DNA of 64,000 bases from Parachlamydiales bacterium (GCA_003153295.1 PLXY01000011.1:275820-339819), one strand, 5' to 3'. Shown: positions 16,734 to 25,869, numbered from the stretch's first letter. Program-made: numbers and translations. Notes: generated by a model not told the origin, from the sequence alone.

Positions 16734-18350
16734 ATGCAAATAATACCCTCCCACCAAGCTCTTCAAGATTTTGTTTTGGCTGTCAGTTGCGGGAAATTTG
16801 ACGACATCAGCATGGCCACTGTGGATGATCAAGCGCAAGTTCTCGATCACTTGGTGATGCTACTGCAATACTGTGAACGATTTGGCGCAAATACGCCCCA
16901 AGGATTGCATATTTCCCCCGAGTTTTTTGCAATCCCCTACATTGAGAGGTTCTTCACCGATCTCTTTCCCAGTCTAGACGAAAGCCTCTACACCAAAGCA
17001 GAAGTTGTTTTTCTACGCGGATTGGCCTTCACCCTCGAGTACATTGGTCCTCCTAAAAGCCGTGATGTCGTATATCTCTTGCTAAACAGACTTCAGAAAC
17101 GATTCCCTGCGTTAAAAGAAATGTACGACAATGCTATTGCAAATTTTATGAAAGAATTTTTTCGTCCCACCATCGGAAATTTCATCAAACAACACAAGAA
17201 CACTGTCGATCACCTCGAGATGAAATATCCGCTCTTTTATACACTTTTTATTGCTCCGCTTAAAACCCCAAAATTCGCTGATCGCCAGCTATATAATTTC
17301 TATTGCAATCCTTGGATTTATCAACGACTTGTGAATTATCTTGCATACCATGCACATTTGCCGTTCTCAGAAGTTGCTGGCCAGCGTCTCGAAAAATCAA
17401 TGGAATGGTTCGAAGAGCGTCTACAAATCATCTGCTCCCGAACCTCTGAGGAGTCATGGCAAGAGCTCGTGTGTAAGGCGCGGGAAACTCTTAATCATAG
17501 CAAGAATTTAGAATCTTTTGCGATTGAGGCTGCCGGCTTAATGGGAGAGATTAAAACCGCTGCTCAATTCCTCAAAAATCAGTGCCAACCAGAAGACACA
17601 CTGACGTTCCTTCCAAAATTGAAAGATAGACCCAACTGCGATTTGATAGTAATGCGACATAAAACAGGCGATGGTGAGCTCATAGAAAGCAAAGCGAAAA
17701 CACCGCGCCACGGATTGGATGAAAATATCGCCGGAGACGTCCAAATATGGGACGATTTTTTTACTAATTTTAGCGACGCAATTTGCTCTTATCTTACATA
17801 TCTCCAAGAAACTGTTCACCCCCCATTGGGCTTAACCAAACTTTTTCCACTTTTCTCAACATTTGAAGGGAGTGACTATGGCTACGCTCTTCCTATCCTT
17901 GGAAATATCCCCGCGAACACTCTCAACCCACTTAAAGAATGGTCATCGGAACAAAAATTGATCCACTTACTTCGCGCCTTATTTCTTCGCCCTTTAGTGC
18001 TTAATACCCCTTTCACACTACTTTCCTCTGACACCGAACGGTTAATTCAAAGGGAGCAAGCTACACGAGATGTTTTCAAAAAGGAATGGGTAACTAACGT
18101 CATTCAAAAAGCAATTGAGCAATTAAAAAAAACTCAGCAAGATCAAATGTCTAAAGGGATTCGAATCTCGAAAATGTATGTCGCCCTTGACCTCGAGCTT
18201 TCCCACCGCCTAACCCATGATCCCTACAGCTACGACGACGGCAACATTTTAGAAATAGCTGAGCAAGCGCTTCGAGAAATATTTGAGCCATACAAAAGCG
18301 CTTTCGCAGAAAACAATGTTCTTCTAGAGCTTCTGATTATTAAGTTCTAA
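16734..18350 (+). CDS. Putative PD-(D/E)XK-type nuclease of unknown role
   Basis: A 538-residue protein with no family that I can name. Residues about 265-345 fit the restriction-endonuclease-like core: a helix with Glu272 ('GLMGEIKTAAQFL'), then Asp303 ('NCDLIVMRHK') and an E-x-K on the next strand ('GELIESKAK', Glu318-Lys320). The spacing is right for a PD-(D/E)XK active site. The amino half is helical. No methylase, helicase or other partner lies nearby, so a stand-alone nuclease or an inactive relative are both possible. The fold is inferred from this motif alone. Confidence 0.6.
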   Translation: MQIIPSHQALQDFVLAVSCGKFDDISMATVDDQAQVLDHLVMLLQYCERFGANTPQGLHISPEFFAIPYIERFFTDLFPSLDESLYTKAEVVFLRGLAFTLEYIGPPKSRDVVYLLLNRLQKRFPALKEMYDNAIANFMKEFFRPTIGNFIKQHKNTVDHLEMKYPLFYTLFIAPLKTPKFADRQLYNFYCNPWIYQRLVNYLAYHAHLPFSEVAGQRLEKSMEWFEERLQIICSRTSEESWQELVCKARETLNHSKNLESFAIEAAGLMGEIKTAAQFLKNQCQPEDTLTFLPKLKDRPNCDLIVMRHKTGDGELIESKAKTPRHGLDENIAGDVQIWDDFFTNFSDAICSYLTYLQETVHPPLGLTKLFPLFSTFEGSDYGYALPILGNIPANTLNPLKEWSSEQKLIHLLRALFLRPLVLNTPFTLLSSDTERLIQREQATRDVFKKEWVTNVIQKAIEQLKKTQQDQMSKGIRISKMYVALDLELSHRLTHDPYSYDDGNILEIAEQALREIFEPYKSAFAENNVLLELLIIKF

Positions 18351-18515
18351 AAATCATCTTCAAAATGTCTTATTCCAACATCAGGTCTTTTGCGAACATT
18401 GCAACTTATATCAACAGGACGGCAAACTTATTGGACATCATATGAAAAAACTCTTACTTCTAAAAAAGTAAGGGATTTGAGATAAGCTAAAATCTAGCAC
18501 AAATATTTGAGTCCT

Positions 18516-20018
18516 ATGAATAAGCGAATTTCAATTCTTCTTTTTTTAGTGTTAACGGCATGCAATTCTGAATCGAACACTTCCAAATCACTGTATCACT
18601 TTTATAATACCCATCTTTTCTTCGATCTAGATAATGAGGTAGAGCGCAATCCTTGTAAGGTCCAAGGGACCATTCCAGACTGGCTAACGGGAACTCTTCT
18701 ACGAAACGGACCTGCAAAATTTACTGTGGGAGGAGAGAAACGCGTGAGCTGGTTCGATGGCTTGGCCATGCTTCACGCTTTCGAGTTTACGCCGCAAAAA
18801 GTTCTCTACAGTAATCGTTTTTTGCGGTCCGAGCAATACTACATCATGATGAAGGAAAAGAGCCTGAATTTTTCAGGATTTGCCCAAGATCCTTGCCCCG
18901 TCGTATTTAAAAATCAAACTTCTCAATTCATTCCTAAAGAGATGCAAGATATTCGATCTGCATCTGTTACCATTCAAGATTATGCCGATATGATGGTTGC
19001 CCTAACGGAATCGCCGTTACCTGTTGTTTTTGATTCCAAAACATTGGATACGATTGGGAATTTTGCATACACCGATGAGCTTCCTAAATCTCAGATTTGG
19101 GAATCGGCACATGCTCAACACGATCTTGCTACCGGAGAAACCTTCAATTACTTGATCGAATTCGGCCCCCAAAGCTTCTATGTTATCTGGAAAATGCAAG
19201 ACCATTCGGCAACGCGCGAAGTTGTTAACAAAATTCCGGTCGATCTTCCTGCTTATATGCACAGTTTTGCACTGACAGAGCATTACCAAATTTTAGTGGA
19301 ATTTCCCTTCGTTGTGAATCCCCTAGATTTAATGCACCGCACAAAACCTTTCATCTTCAATTACAAATGGAAGCCTGAAAGAGGGACAACTTTTTACGTA
19401 ACCGAACGTTCAACTGGAAAACTTGTTGCTAAAATCAAAGATGATCCTTTTTTTGCTTTTCATCATGTAAACGCCTATGACAAAGAGGGAAAAATATTTA
19501 TCGATATTGTAACAGAACCGAATGCCAATATTATGGGAGAAATTACAGAAACTGTCACAAATAAAAAGAAAATTTTAGAATCAGGAAAAACAAAATTGCA
19601 GCGGTTCACGATTGATATGGCTACTCAGACGCTCTCGAAAGAAACCATCTTTAATGACACACTGGAACTGCCTCGAGTTCCAGCTGACAGAACTGCATAC
19701 GAATATCAATATTGCTACGCAGTTGATGCTGAATTTCCTAACTCCATCCATGATGTCCGTCCTCTCTATAAAATCGATGTGAATGCTAAAACTTCGCAAA
19801 AATGGGAAAAAGCAGGTTGTTTTCCAGGGGAACCGATCTTCGCTCCGCGTCCCGATGGTCAAGACGAAGATGATGGCGTGGTCTTGTCTGTTGTGTTGGA
19901 CTTGATTAACCATACCTCATTTTTATTGATTTTGGATGCTCGCACTATGCAAGAATTAGCCCGAGCTGAAGCTCCGCACGCCATCCCCGTTGGGCTTCAT
20001 GGTTTCTGGAATCAGTAA
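18516..20018 (+). CDS. Carotenoid oxygenase-family lipoprotein
   Basis: A 500-residue member of the carotenoid/retinal cleavage oxygenase family (RPE65-like, non-haem iron). The opening 'GTLLRNGPAKFTVGG' and 'WFDGLAMLHAFEF' are family signatures. Four likely iron-binding histidines are His202 (or 199), His249, His316 and His495, with the usual seven-bladed-propeller spacing. The start is taken at the ATG at 18516; an upstream TTG at 18507 would add three residues. A lipobox 'LVLTAC' at residues 11-16 predicts a lipid-anchored envelope protein, which is unusual for this family. Substrate is unknown: carotenoids, stilbenes and lignin-like compounds are all used by relatives. Confidence 0.85.
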   Translation: MNKRISILLFLVLTACNSESNTSKSLYHFYNTHLFFDLDNEVERNPCKVQGTIPDWLTGTLLRNGPAKFTVGGEKRVSWFDGLAMLHAFEFTPQKVLYSNRFLRSEQYYIMMKEKSLNFSGFAQDPCPVVFKNQTSQFIPKEMQDIRSASVTIQDYADMMVALTESPLPVVFDSKTLDTIGNFAYTDELPKSQIWESAHAQHDLATGETFNYLIEFGPQSFYVIWKMQDHSATREVVNKIPVDLPAYMHSFALTEHYQILVEFPFVVNPLDLMHRTKPFIFNYKWKPERGTTFYVTERSTGKLVAKIKDDPFFAFHHVNAYDKEGKIFIDIVTEPNANIMGEITETVTNKKKILESGKTKLQRFTIDMATQTLSKETIFNDTLELPRVPADRTAYEYQYCYAVDAEFPNSIHDVRPLYKIDVNAKTSQKWEKAGCFPGEPIFAPRPDGQDEDDGVVLSVVLDLINHTSFLLILDARTMQELARAEAPHAIPVGLHGFWNQ

Positions 20019-20643
20019 ATGTTAGGTCTTTAGCTGCTCAATCATATGGAGCTATGCACAGCTGTGCAATACTGTGCAGACAAAATTGCACAGCTAACAT
20101 AAGTTACTGATATACAAGTAGGTATATCAAAATATATTTCTTGAAAATTCGAAATGACTATTACGAATTTTCAATTGTTTGGAATTTCATTCAAACGATT
20201 TTAACTGGCAAAATTAAAGAGTTTGACTCTTCGAAGAGGTTCTTGTTTCTTTTCTTAGTATGTTGCTTTTTCACCTGCATCTGTCTAGAATTATTAAAGA
20301 AATCGTCGTACTACATAGACACCCTTTATACAGATGAAATGACCCATTCTCATAAAGGAATTCTCCTAAAAATTATTTATTTTTGAAGCTCTATCTTATT
20401 GTCTCTATTTCAGGGTAAAAGTTTTGACAAAATGGTCAAAAAGAAAGGTCGAACAACTTATTGCAAGTGAGCAAGTTAGGAGCTTTTGCAACCTTTTTTT
20501 AAAATCTCTTGGTCGAAAAGAAAGGTTGGTTACTAAGAATTTTGGTCAAAAAGAAAGGGTCCTAAAACTCTTAGGATTGGGTTAGAAACTTCTCATCAAT
20601 TTTTTTCCTCACGAAGAAGGGATTCAAGGGTTATAATCTTCCT
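20019..20643. other. Intergenic region with palindrome and short direct repeats
   Basis: No convincing gene lies here. A TTG-started frame at 20141-20386 would encode 81 residues with one hydrophobic stretch but lacks a ribosome site. The 14-base palindrome TGCACAGCTGTGCA (20055-20068) is followed by two partial copies of its half-site. Three copies of GGTC(A/G)AAAAGAAAGG start at 20434, 20511 and 20544. The region could be a decayed gene or a regulatory array. Confidence 0.6.
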
Positions 20644-21525
20644 ATGGAATTTTCACAGGCTGAAATAAAAAAAGCGGCTCAAGCGCTATCGGAAAGGTAC
20701 CGTCTGGGATCAACGCCCTACTTGCGTTCACCTCAAGATCGGTATGCTTATCTTTTGACAAGGTACCCAGCAACTAAAGCGGCTTTACATCGAGTCTTTC
20801 AAGAGATTCGAGGCTTCTCATTAGGTACGATGCTTGATATTGGAGCAGGTCCTGGAACCTCGTGGGAGGCAGCCCAAGAAATATGGAATGGTCTTTCGGC
20901 AACGCTCGTGGAAAGAGACCGTGATTTTGTTGAAATTGGCTTGAAGATGACCCCAGCTGACCGTGTGAAATGGGTCACAAGCGATGTCTCAAAACTTCCG
21001 TTAGAAGCGCATGATTTGGTTCTTTTTTCTTATTCATGGGGAGAGATTCTAGACTTCTCTTTATTGGACCGGGCATGGCAGGCGGCAGGACAGTTTTTGG
21101 TGATTGTCGAGCCGGGAACTCCTCGAGGATACAAAAGCATGCTAAAGGCCCGTGACTATTGCATTTCCAAAAAGGGGACTGTTTATGCGCCATGCCCTCA
21201 TTCTTTGACATGCCCTTTGCAAAAAACATCAGAGTGGTGCCATTTTGGAGTGCGATTGGAGAGGTCTGAGGATCACCGTTTGGCTAAAGAAGGGTCGTTA
21301 GGATTTGAAGATGAAAAATATTCTTACGTTATTTTGAGCAAGCATCCGATAGAAACGTCTTTTTCACGGTTGTTAAAAGATCCTTTGAGGCGGAAAGGCC
21401 ATACAATCATGACTTTATGCTCTAAGAATGGAATTGAAGAAAGAACTGTTACAAAAAAGAATAAAGAATTTTATAAACAAATTAATAAACTTAAGTGGGG
21501 AGATAAAATTATAAATAAAGTATAA
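20644..21525 (+). CDS. Rsm22-family methyltransferase-like protein
   Basis: A 293-residue protein of the small-ribosomal-subunit Rsm22 family, SAM-dependent methyltransferase-like proteins tied to ribosome assembly. The SAM motif 'MLDIGAGPGTSW' is near residue 62. 'VIVEPGTPRGYKSML' follows near 155, then a cysteine-rich stretch 'CISKKGTVYAPCPHSLTCPL' with a later 'EWCHFGVRLERSEDHR', the pattern proposed to hold an iron-sulfur cluster. The ending is lysine-rich. The ATG lies a few bases after a TATAATC box. The following small gene starts nine bases after its stop. Confidence 0.85.
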   Translation: MEFSQAEIKKAAQALSERYRLGSTPYLRSPQDRYAYLLTRYPATKAALHRVFQEIRGFSLGTMLDIGAGPGTSWEAAQEIWNGLSATLVERDRDFVEIGLKMTPADRVKWVTSDVSKLPLEAHDLVLFSYSWGEILDFSLLDRAWQAAGQFLVIVEPGTPRGYKSMLKARDYCISKKGTVYAPCPHSLTCPLQKTSEWCHFGVRLERSEDHRLAKEGSLGFEDEKYSYVILSKHPIETSFSRLLKDPLRRKGHTIMTLCSKNGIEERTVTKKNKEFYKQINKLKWGDKIINKV

Positions 21526-21533
21526 TATTAAAC

Positions 21534-21884
21534 ATGTCGTACTTGTTTCCGTTTATATATCTTTTTTTAAACTCGATGACGAGAATTGTGGTCGAGGGAC
21601 GAGAAATTTTAATTCAAAAAAACAACACGCAATCATGGAAAGTTTCTACGCCTATTTTTGAGGGCAACGGAGAGTTTCCTGAAGAAATTGATAACTGTCT
21701 AAAATTAATCCAACAGATGAAATGGGATAATGCAGGATCGATGGAAGTCGATGCTGTACTCGGAACGATCTATTGGACGCAACAAATTCATCCTTTAAAC
21801 TTCGGAAAAGAGTTTCCTCTTTTTCTCAAAGATGCCCAAGAATGGACAGAAGTTCTTTCACAAACACTTTCTAAAATGGCCTAA
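21534..21884 (+). CDS. Hypothetical protein downstream of the Rsm22-like gene
   Basis: A 116-residue soluble-looking protein of unknown function. The ATG at 21534 gives a short hydrophobic start ('YLFPFIYLFLNSM'). An internal ATG at 21576 would remove it and begin with 'MTRIVVEGREILIQK', which reads as a cleaner domain start. The rest has 'GEFPEEIDNCLKLIQQMKWD' and 'LGTIYWTQQIHPLNFGKEF'. It is probably co-transcribed with the Rsm22-like gene and converges on an MFS gene four bases away. Confidence 0.55.
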   Translation: MSYLFPFIYLFLNSMTRIVVEGREILIQKNNTQSWKVSTPIFEGNGEFPEEIDNCLKLIQQMKWDNAGSMEVDAVLGTIYWTQQIHPLNFGKEFPLFLKDAQEWTEVLSQTLSKMA

Positions 21885-21888
21885 GAGC

Positions 21889-23109
21889 CTAAGTAACCTC
21901 TGGAATCTTTTTTTCCTTCTCTCTAAGGGCAAAGACAGCCCGGCTGGCGAAGATAAAAAGCGGACTTAAAAGAACCGTTGCCATGGGTGTCAATGTCAAG
22001 ACACAGCCTGCAATCAAAGGTCCTCCGATCTTGGCAAATGCTTGGATCGATTGATGCAGCCCCATGACTTTTCCATTATTATGCGAGGTGGCGTAGTCTG
22101 AGACGAGGCCTGTTAACGAGGGAATGAGCATTCCATAAGCGAAGGTAAATAGAGGAACGATTAGGCAGGCGGCCCAAAAACTCTTGGCAAAATAGAGAAT
22201 AAAGATCGAAAGCGCCAAAAAAGTAATAAAATGGCGAAAAAATTTCTCTGATTTTGAATACCGATGGAGCCAGGTGATGAAAACCACTTGAGAAAGAGCA
22301 AACCACAGTCCGTATTGAGAATAGACGTTAAAAACTTGGGCCTCTGAGCATTGAATTCCTTCAATCAAAAAGACCTGGAAGCTCTTGATGAAAAAATACC
22401 ATCCGAAAAAAATCAAAAACTCGGCAAAGAGTAAAATCTTCACTTCACGGTTGCAGCTGAAGAGCTCTTTCCACAGAATTTCAGTGGGTTTTGCAGAGAC
22501 CATCTTGTCTTCATCAGGAGTCCAGAAAAAGTAAATGAGCAGAAAATTAAAGAAAGAGAAAATCGCGCAGGCTAAAAAGAGATAAAAGCAGGCATCAAAA
22601 ACATGGGGAGAATAAGTGACGATTTTTCCTGCGACAAAAGGGCCTAGGATAAAACCAATTCCGAGCATTAAGTGAGAGACTGCAAAAAATTTAGAACGTT
22701 TTTCACTGACGCTCACATCGGAGATGATGGCGTTTGTCGTTGAAAGATTAACGCCCATGAGTCCAGCAACAAAATTTCCAATAAATAAAGGTAGGATTGA
22801 GGTTGTGAGAATCCCTATACTGCAGAGGAGATACCCTAAGGTGTTGCCTAGATAAGAGTACTGAAGAATTCCTCGTCTTCCGATTTTGTCGGAAAGGTGG
22901 CCTAAGAGCGGTGCTGCAATAACTTGGGCAATCGGATAGGTTGCTGACAACATTCCCAAAAGGATATACCGGAGGTTGGGAGAGAACGACTCGGAAAAAA
23001 AACTATGCGGCGTCGATAAAAAGAATAGAGGCAAAAAGGCAATCACAGCCGAGAATGAAAAAAAGTCTAGAAAGAGTATAGAAAAAATTAAACCGAGTTT
23101 TTTATACAT
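21889..23109 (-). CDS. MFS transporter (tetracycline-resistance-like group)
   Basis: A 12-span major-facilitator transporter of about 406 residues. The start at 23109 (or 23118) is chosen because the first span then follows at once ('LGLIFSILFLDFFSFSAVIA'); a frame extended to 23289 would run into the divergent neighbour and adds a non-membrane leader. Motif A between spans 2 and 3 reads 'GHLSDKIGRRGILQYS'. 'GFILGPFVAGKIV' is the span-5 motif C seen in drug:H+ antiporters. The substrate is unknown. It diverges from a second MFS gene with about 40 bases between starts. Confidence 0.85.
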   Translation of the reverse strand: MYKKLGLIFSILFLDFFSFSAVIAFLPLFFLSTPHSFFSESFSPNLRYILLGMLSATYPIAQVIAAPLLGHLSDKIGRRGILQYSYLGNTLGYLLCSIGILTTSILPLFIGNFVAGLMGVNLSTTNAIISDVSVSEKRSKFFAVSHLMLGIGFILGPFVAGKIVTYSPHVFDACFYLFLACAIFSFFNFLLIYFFWTPDEDKMVSAKPTEILWKELFSCNREVKILLFAEFLIFFGWYFFIKSFQVFLIEGIQCSEAQVFNVYSQYGLWFALSQVVFITWLHRYSKSEKFFRHFITFLALSIFILYFAKSFWAACLIVPLFTFAYGMLIPSLTGLVSDYATSHNNGKVMGLHQSIQAFAKIGGPLIAGCVLTLTPMATVLLSPLFIFASRAVFALREKEKKIPEVT

Positions 23110-23152
23110 CGCGATCATTATAAAACAATAACGTGATAAAGTAAAAAAAAGC

Positions 23153-24364
23153 ATGTTGCCAACTAAGATTCGACCTTTACTCCCGTACGCCATCGTTGTT
23201 TTTCTAGGATATGTAGGTTTTTCTTTACCCCTTCCCGTCCTTCCAGAAATTTTTTTAGATGCTAAACGTTCGATCTTGCCTTCTTCCATGTCGATTCAAT
23301 TTAAAACTGTTCTTTTGGGGATTGTTCTAGCCGCCTATCCGAGCGGTCAGCTGCTCGGTTCTCCGTTGTTAGGAGTTTTGTCAGACAAATGGGGAAGGAA
23401 AAGAGTTATTTTATATTCGCTGGTTAGCACTGCGGTCGGATATGCCGTGACAGCTCTAGCGATGACGGCTCATTCTGTGATAGGAATATTTGGAGGGCTT
23501 TTTCTCTGCGGCTTTTCAGAAGGAAATGTCACGATTGCCCAGGCTGTTATTGGTGATATTGCCGGCAAAGATGAAAAAGTCGCGCATTTCGGGTGGATTA
23601 ATTTTTTCTCCTGTACGGCTTTCATTGTAGGACCTTTGCTGGGCGGATGGCTGGCAGATCCCGAAAATAACCGGCTTTTCACTTTTGCAACACCTTTTTG
23701 GCTGGGTTCAGTCATGTCGCTAGCAGCCATCGTTATCATCTGGAAGTTTTCAGCGGAGACAAAAAAACACGGCAACCATGGACAAAGTTTTCTACAAGGA
23801 ATGAAAAGTAATTGGAATAATTTTCACTTAAAGAAATTCTACATCGCTATTTTTTTTCTCTATTTCGGTCTTTATGCTTTTTGGAACTGTCTAGGAATTT
23901 ATCTTCAAAGAAGATTTGATTTTTCAACGACGGGACTAGCTTTCGTGATGGCATACGATTCGTTCTTTTTTGCCCTCGGGCTTCTCTTTTTAGTTCAGCC
24001 GCTGGCAAAAAAGATGAAACCATATCTCAATACAGGCTGGGGAGCGTGGGCGCTTGCTTTCATGTTAGCGATCCTTGTCCTACCAACGTCCCCTTGGGGA
24101 TTGATCATCACCATTCCTCCCATTGGAATCTTGATCTCGATTTTAATGACTAATGCAGCTGTAATGGTATCAGATGCGGCAGATGATCGCATGCAAGGGC
24201 AAGCGCTCGGCACGATGCAATCGATCCAAGTTCTTGCGGGAATGTGCGTCGGTGTTATCGGGGGTTTATTAGCCGCTGTAAAGCCAGAACTGCCTCTGAT
24301 CGCAGGCGGGATCATGGCAGCTGTTTGCGGATATTTACTTATCAAGCGGAGGAAGTATGTTTAA
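23153..24364 (+). CDS. MFS transporter, divergent paralogue
   Basis: A 403-residue 12-span major-facilitator protein related to the neighbour on the other strand. Motif A reads 'GVLSDKWGRKRVILYSLVS' near residue 75 and the span-5 motif 'FIVGPLLGGWLAD' near 160. The amino end is 'PYAIVVFLGYVGFSLPLPVL'. The stop overlaps the start of dapA by eight bases, so it is in one transcript with dapA. That link would fit an amino-acid or dipicolinate-related substrate, but the sequence resembles drug or sugar efflux carriers and the cargo is unknown. Confidence 0.85.
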   Translation: MLPTKIRPLLPYAIVVFLGYVGFSLPLPVLPEIFLDAKRSILPSSMSIQFKTVLLGIVLAAYPSGQLLGSPLLGVLSDKWGRKRVILYSLVSTAVGYAVTALAMTAHSVIGIFGGLFLCGFSEGNVTIAQAVIGDIAGKDEKVAHFGWINFFSCTAFIVGPLLGGWLADPENNRLFTFATPFWLGSVMSLAAIVIIWKFSAETKKHGNHGQSFLQGMKSNWNNFHLKKFYIAIFFLYFGLYAFWNCLGIYLQRRFDFSTTGLAFVMAYDSFFFALGLLFLVQPLAKKMKPYLNTGWGAWALAFMLAILVLPTSPWGLIITIPPIGILISILMTNAAVMVSDAADDRMQGQALGTMQSIQVLAGMCVGVIGGLLAAVKPELPLIAGGIMAAVCGYLLIKRRKYV

Positions 24365-25259
24365 AGGCTCGATGGCAGCACTTATCACTCCTTTCACTGC
24401 AAAAGGAGAAGTCGATTACGCCGCTTTTCAACAGCTTGTTGATTGGCATGCAGCCGAAGGAACGGACGCTGTGGTGTGTTGCGGTACAACAGGAGAAGCT
24501 CCCACGCTTTCTTTCGAAGAGCAGTTAAATATTTTCAAGACCGCACTAGATGTTTCTAATAAACGGATTCCCATCATTGCGGGAACAGGCACTTATGATA
24601 CCCGTAAAACAGTTGAAACCACAACAAGGGCCAAAGAACTCGGCGTCGAGGGATGTCTTGTTGTCGTGCCTTATTATAACCGTCCCACTCCGGAAGGGTG
24701 TTTAGCTCATTATGCGGAAGTGAGCAAAGTCGGTCTTCCCACGATCGTCTATCACCATCCCGGTAGAACAGGCATTAGACTTTCTGCAGAGGTTCTAGCT
24801 GAGATTGGTAAAATGCCTTCCATTGTAGCGATTAAAGAAGCTTCCGGTGGTTTAGAGTTGATCCAAGAGATCCGCCAAATCTCCGATATTCCACTTTTGT
24901 CTGGGGACGATACACTTGCCTATGGAATGATGGAAATGGGGGCTGTAGGAGTCGTTTCGATCGTGGCGAATTTAATTCCCAAAGAGTGGAAAGAAATGGT
25001 GTGGAGTTTTCTTGAAGGGAACCGAGAACGTGCAAAAAAACTCGATTTATATTACTCAGATCTTGTCCATTCGATGGTTCTAGAGAACAATCCTCAATGT
25101 GTAAAATATGCGGTGAGCTTACTAGGCAAATGTCAGCCTTACTTTCGGCTTCCGTTGGTGCAACCGCGTGAAGCGACTAAATTAGCAATCCTGAAAGCAA
25201 TGACTCAGATTATAACTGTTGGTAATTATGATTTTGCTTCGGAACCCCAATGTAATTAA
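24357..25259 (+). CDS. dapA: 4-hydroxy-tetrahydrodipicolinate synthase
   Basis: A 300-residue class I aldolase that condenses pyruvate with aspartate semialdehyde in the diaminopimelate/lysine pathway, which supplies peptidoglycan. 'CCGTTGEAPTLSFEEQL' near residue 40 binds substrate, 'VVPYYNRPTPEG' near 103 contributes the catalytic tyrosine, and 'VAIKEASGGLELI' near 158 holds the Schiff-base lysine. 'LLSGDDTLAYGMMEMGAVGV' is also typical. A GGAGG site lies just upstream within the MFS gene. Here it is separate from the other dap genes. Confidence 0.96.
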   Translation: MFKGSMAALITPFTAKGEVDYAAFQQLVDWHAAEGTDAVVCCGTTGEAPTLSFEEQLNIFKTALDVSNKRIPIIAGTGTYDTRKTVETTTRAKELGVEGCLVVVPYYNRPTPEGCLAHYAEVSKVGLPTIVYHHPGRTGIRLSAEVLAEIGKMPSIVAIKEASGGLELIQEIRQISDIPLLSGDDTLAYGMMEMGAVGVVSIVANLIPKEWKEMVWSFLEGNRERAKKLDLYYSDLVHSMVLENNPQCVKYAVSLLGKCQPYFRLPLVQPREATKLAILKAMTQIITVGNYDFASEPQCN

Positions 25260-25806
25260 AAAACGAAGCAGAAACAGCCCATTGAAGCGCACTCAAAGCC
25301 CCCAGCACATATAAAGAACGTTGTCCAAAATAACCCGTAGCACCTCCTAAACCGAGAACGAAATGGGGACTAAAGAATAGACCTCCGATAGGAACTCTTA
25401 AAGAAATAGCGATCGGGTTAAAAGCTAAAATTGTTACGTGAATCAAAGTCTCGAATTTAAGAGCTTTTTCAGCTGTAAAAGGAGATAAATTCCCATTAAA
25501 AGAAGCTAAGAATTTAATGACAAAAAAACTGACCCCTGTACCCACCATCACGGAAGCAGCTGTGGATAAAATCGAAAAAATGCGTTTAGCGGGGAGTTCT
25601 CTGGGAAACAACTGATGTATAAAGGTATTGAGCATGTTAGCTGCGACTCCCCCTGCTATGCAGGGCGCAGAGGCAATGAGAGAATTCCACATATAATTTG
25701 TAATATCGACTTTTGTAAACGATCTGAGAACTCCACCTTTTATATCCTCCCACGTCGCAGAGGCGGGAGCCGATAAATACTGGTGAGCTAATTGTGCGAC
25801 GACCAT
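25210..25806 (-). CDS. Small multi-span membrane protein, lineage-specific
   Basis: A 198-residue hydrophobic protein of unknown function with about four probable membrane segments ('LIASAPCIAGGVAANML', 'ILSTAASVMVGTGVSFFVIKFL', 'FSPHFVLGLGGATGYFG', 'LYVLGALSALQWAVSASFF'). The motif 'GYFGQRSLYV' is shared with the next gene. A good ribosome site (AGGAG) precedes the ATG. Its 3' end overlaps that of dapA by 50 bases. Paired hydrophobic segments in a short protein are reminiscent of chlamydial inclusion-membrane proteins, but that is only a possibility. Confidence 0.6.
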   Translation of the reverse strand: MVVAQLAHQYLSAPASATWEDIKGGVLRSFTKVDITNYMWNSLIASAPCIAGGVAANMLNTFIHQLFPRELPAKRIFSILSTAASVMVGTGVSFFVIKFLASFNGNLSPFTAEKALKFETLIHVTILAFNPIAISLRVPIGGLFFSPHFVLGLGGATGYFGQRSLYVLGALSALQWAVSASFFNYIGVPKQNHNYQQL

Positions 25807-25869
25807 CAGAAACTCCTTTTAAAGGGTAAAGTTTAAGAGATAAGGGGATTTAAGCAAATCAAGATACTC

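Noticed and set aside
20141-20386. 81-codon frame with a hydrophobic stretch, starting with TTG
   Set aside because: It has no ribosome site, lies in a repeat-rich AT-rich spacer and shows no recognisable domain.
15986-20643. Island anchored at tRNA-Pro(GGG)
   Set aside because: No second copy of the tRNA-Pro 3' end and no integrase were found by eye; accessory gene content alone is not enough.
23110-23289. Amino-terminal extension of the leftward MFS gene
   Set aside because: It would run across the start of the divergent MFS gene and adds a charged leader that MFS proteins lack.
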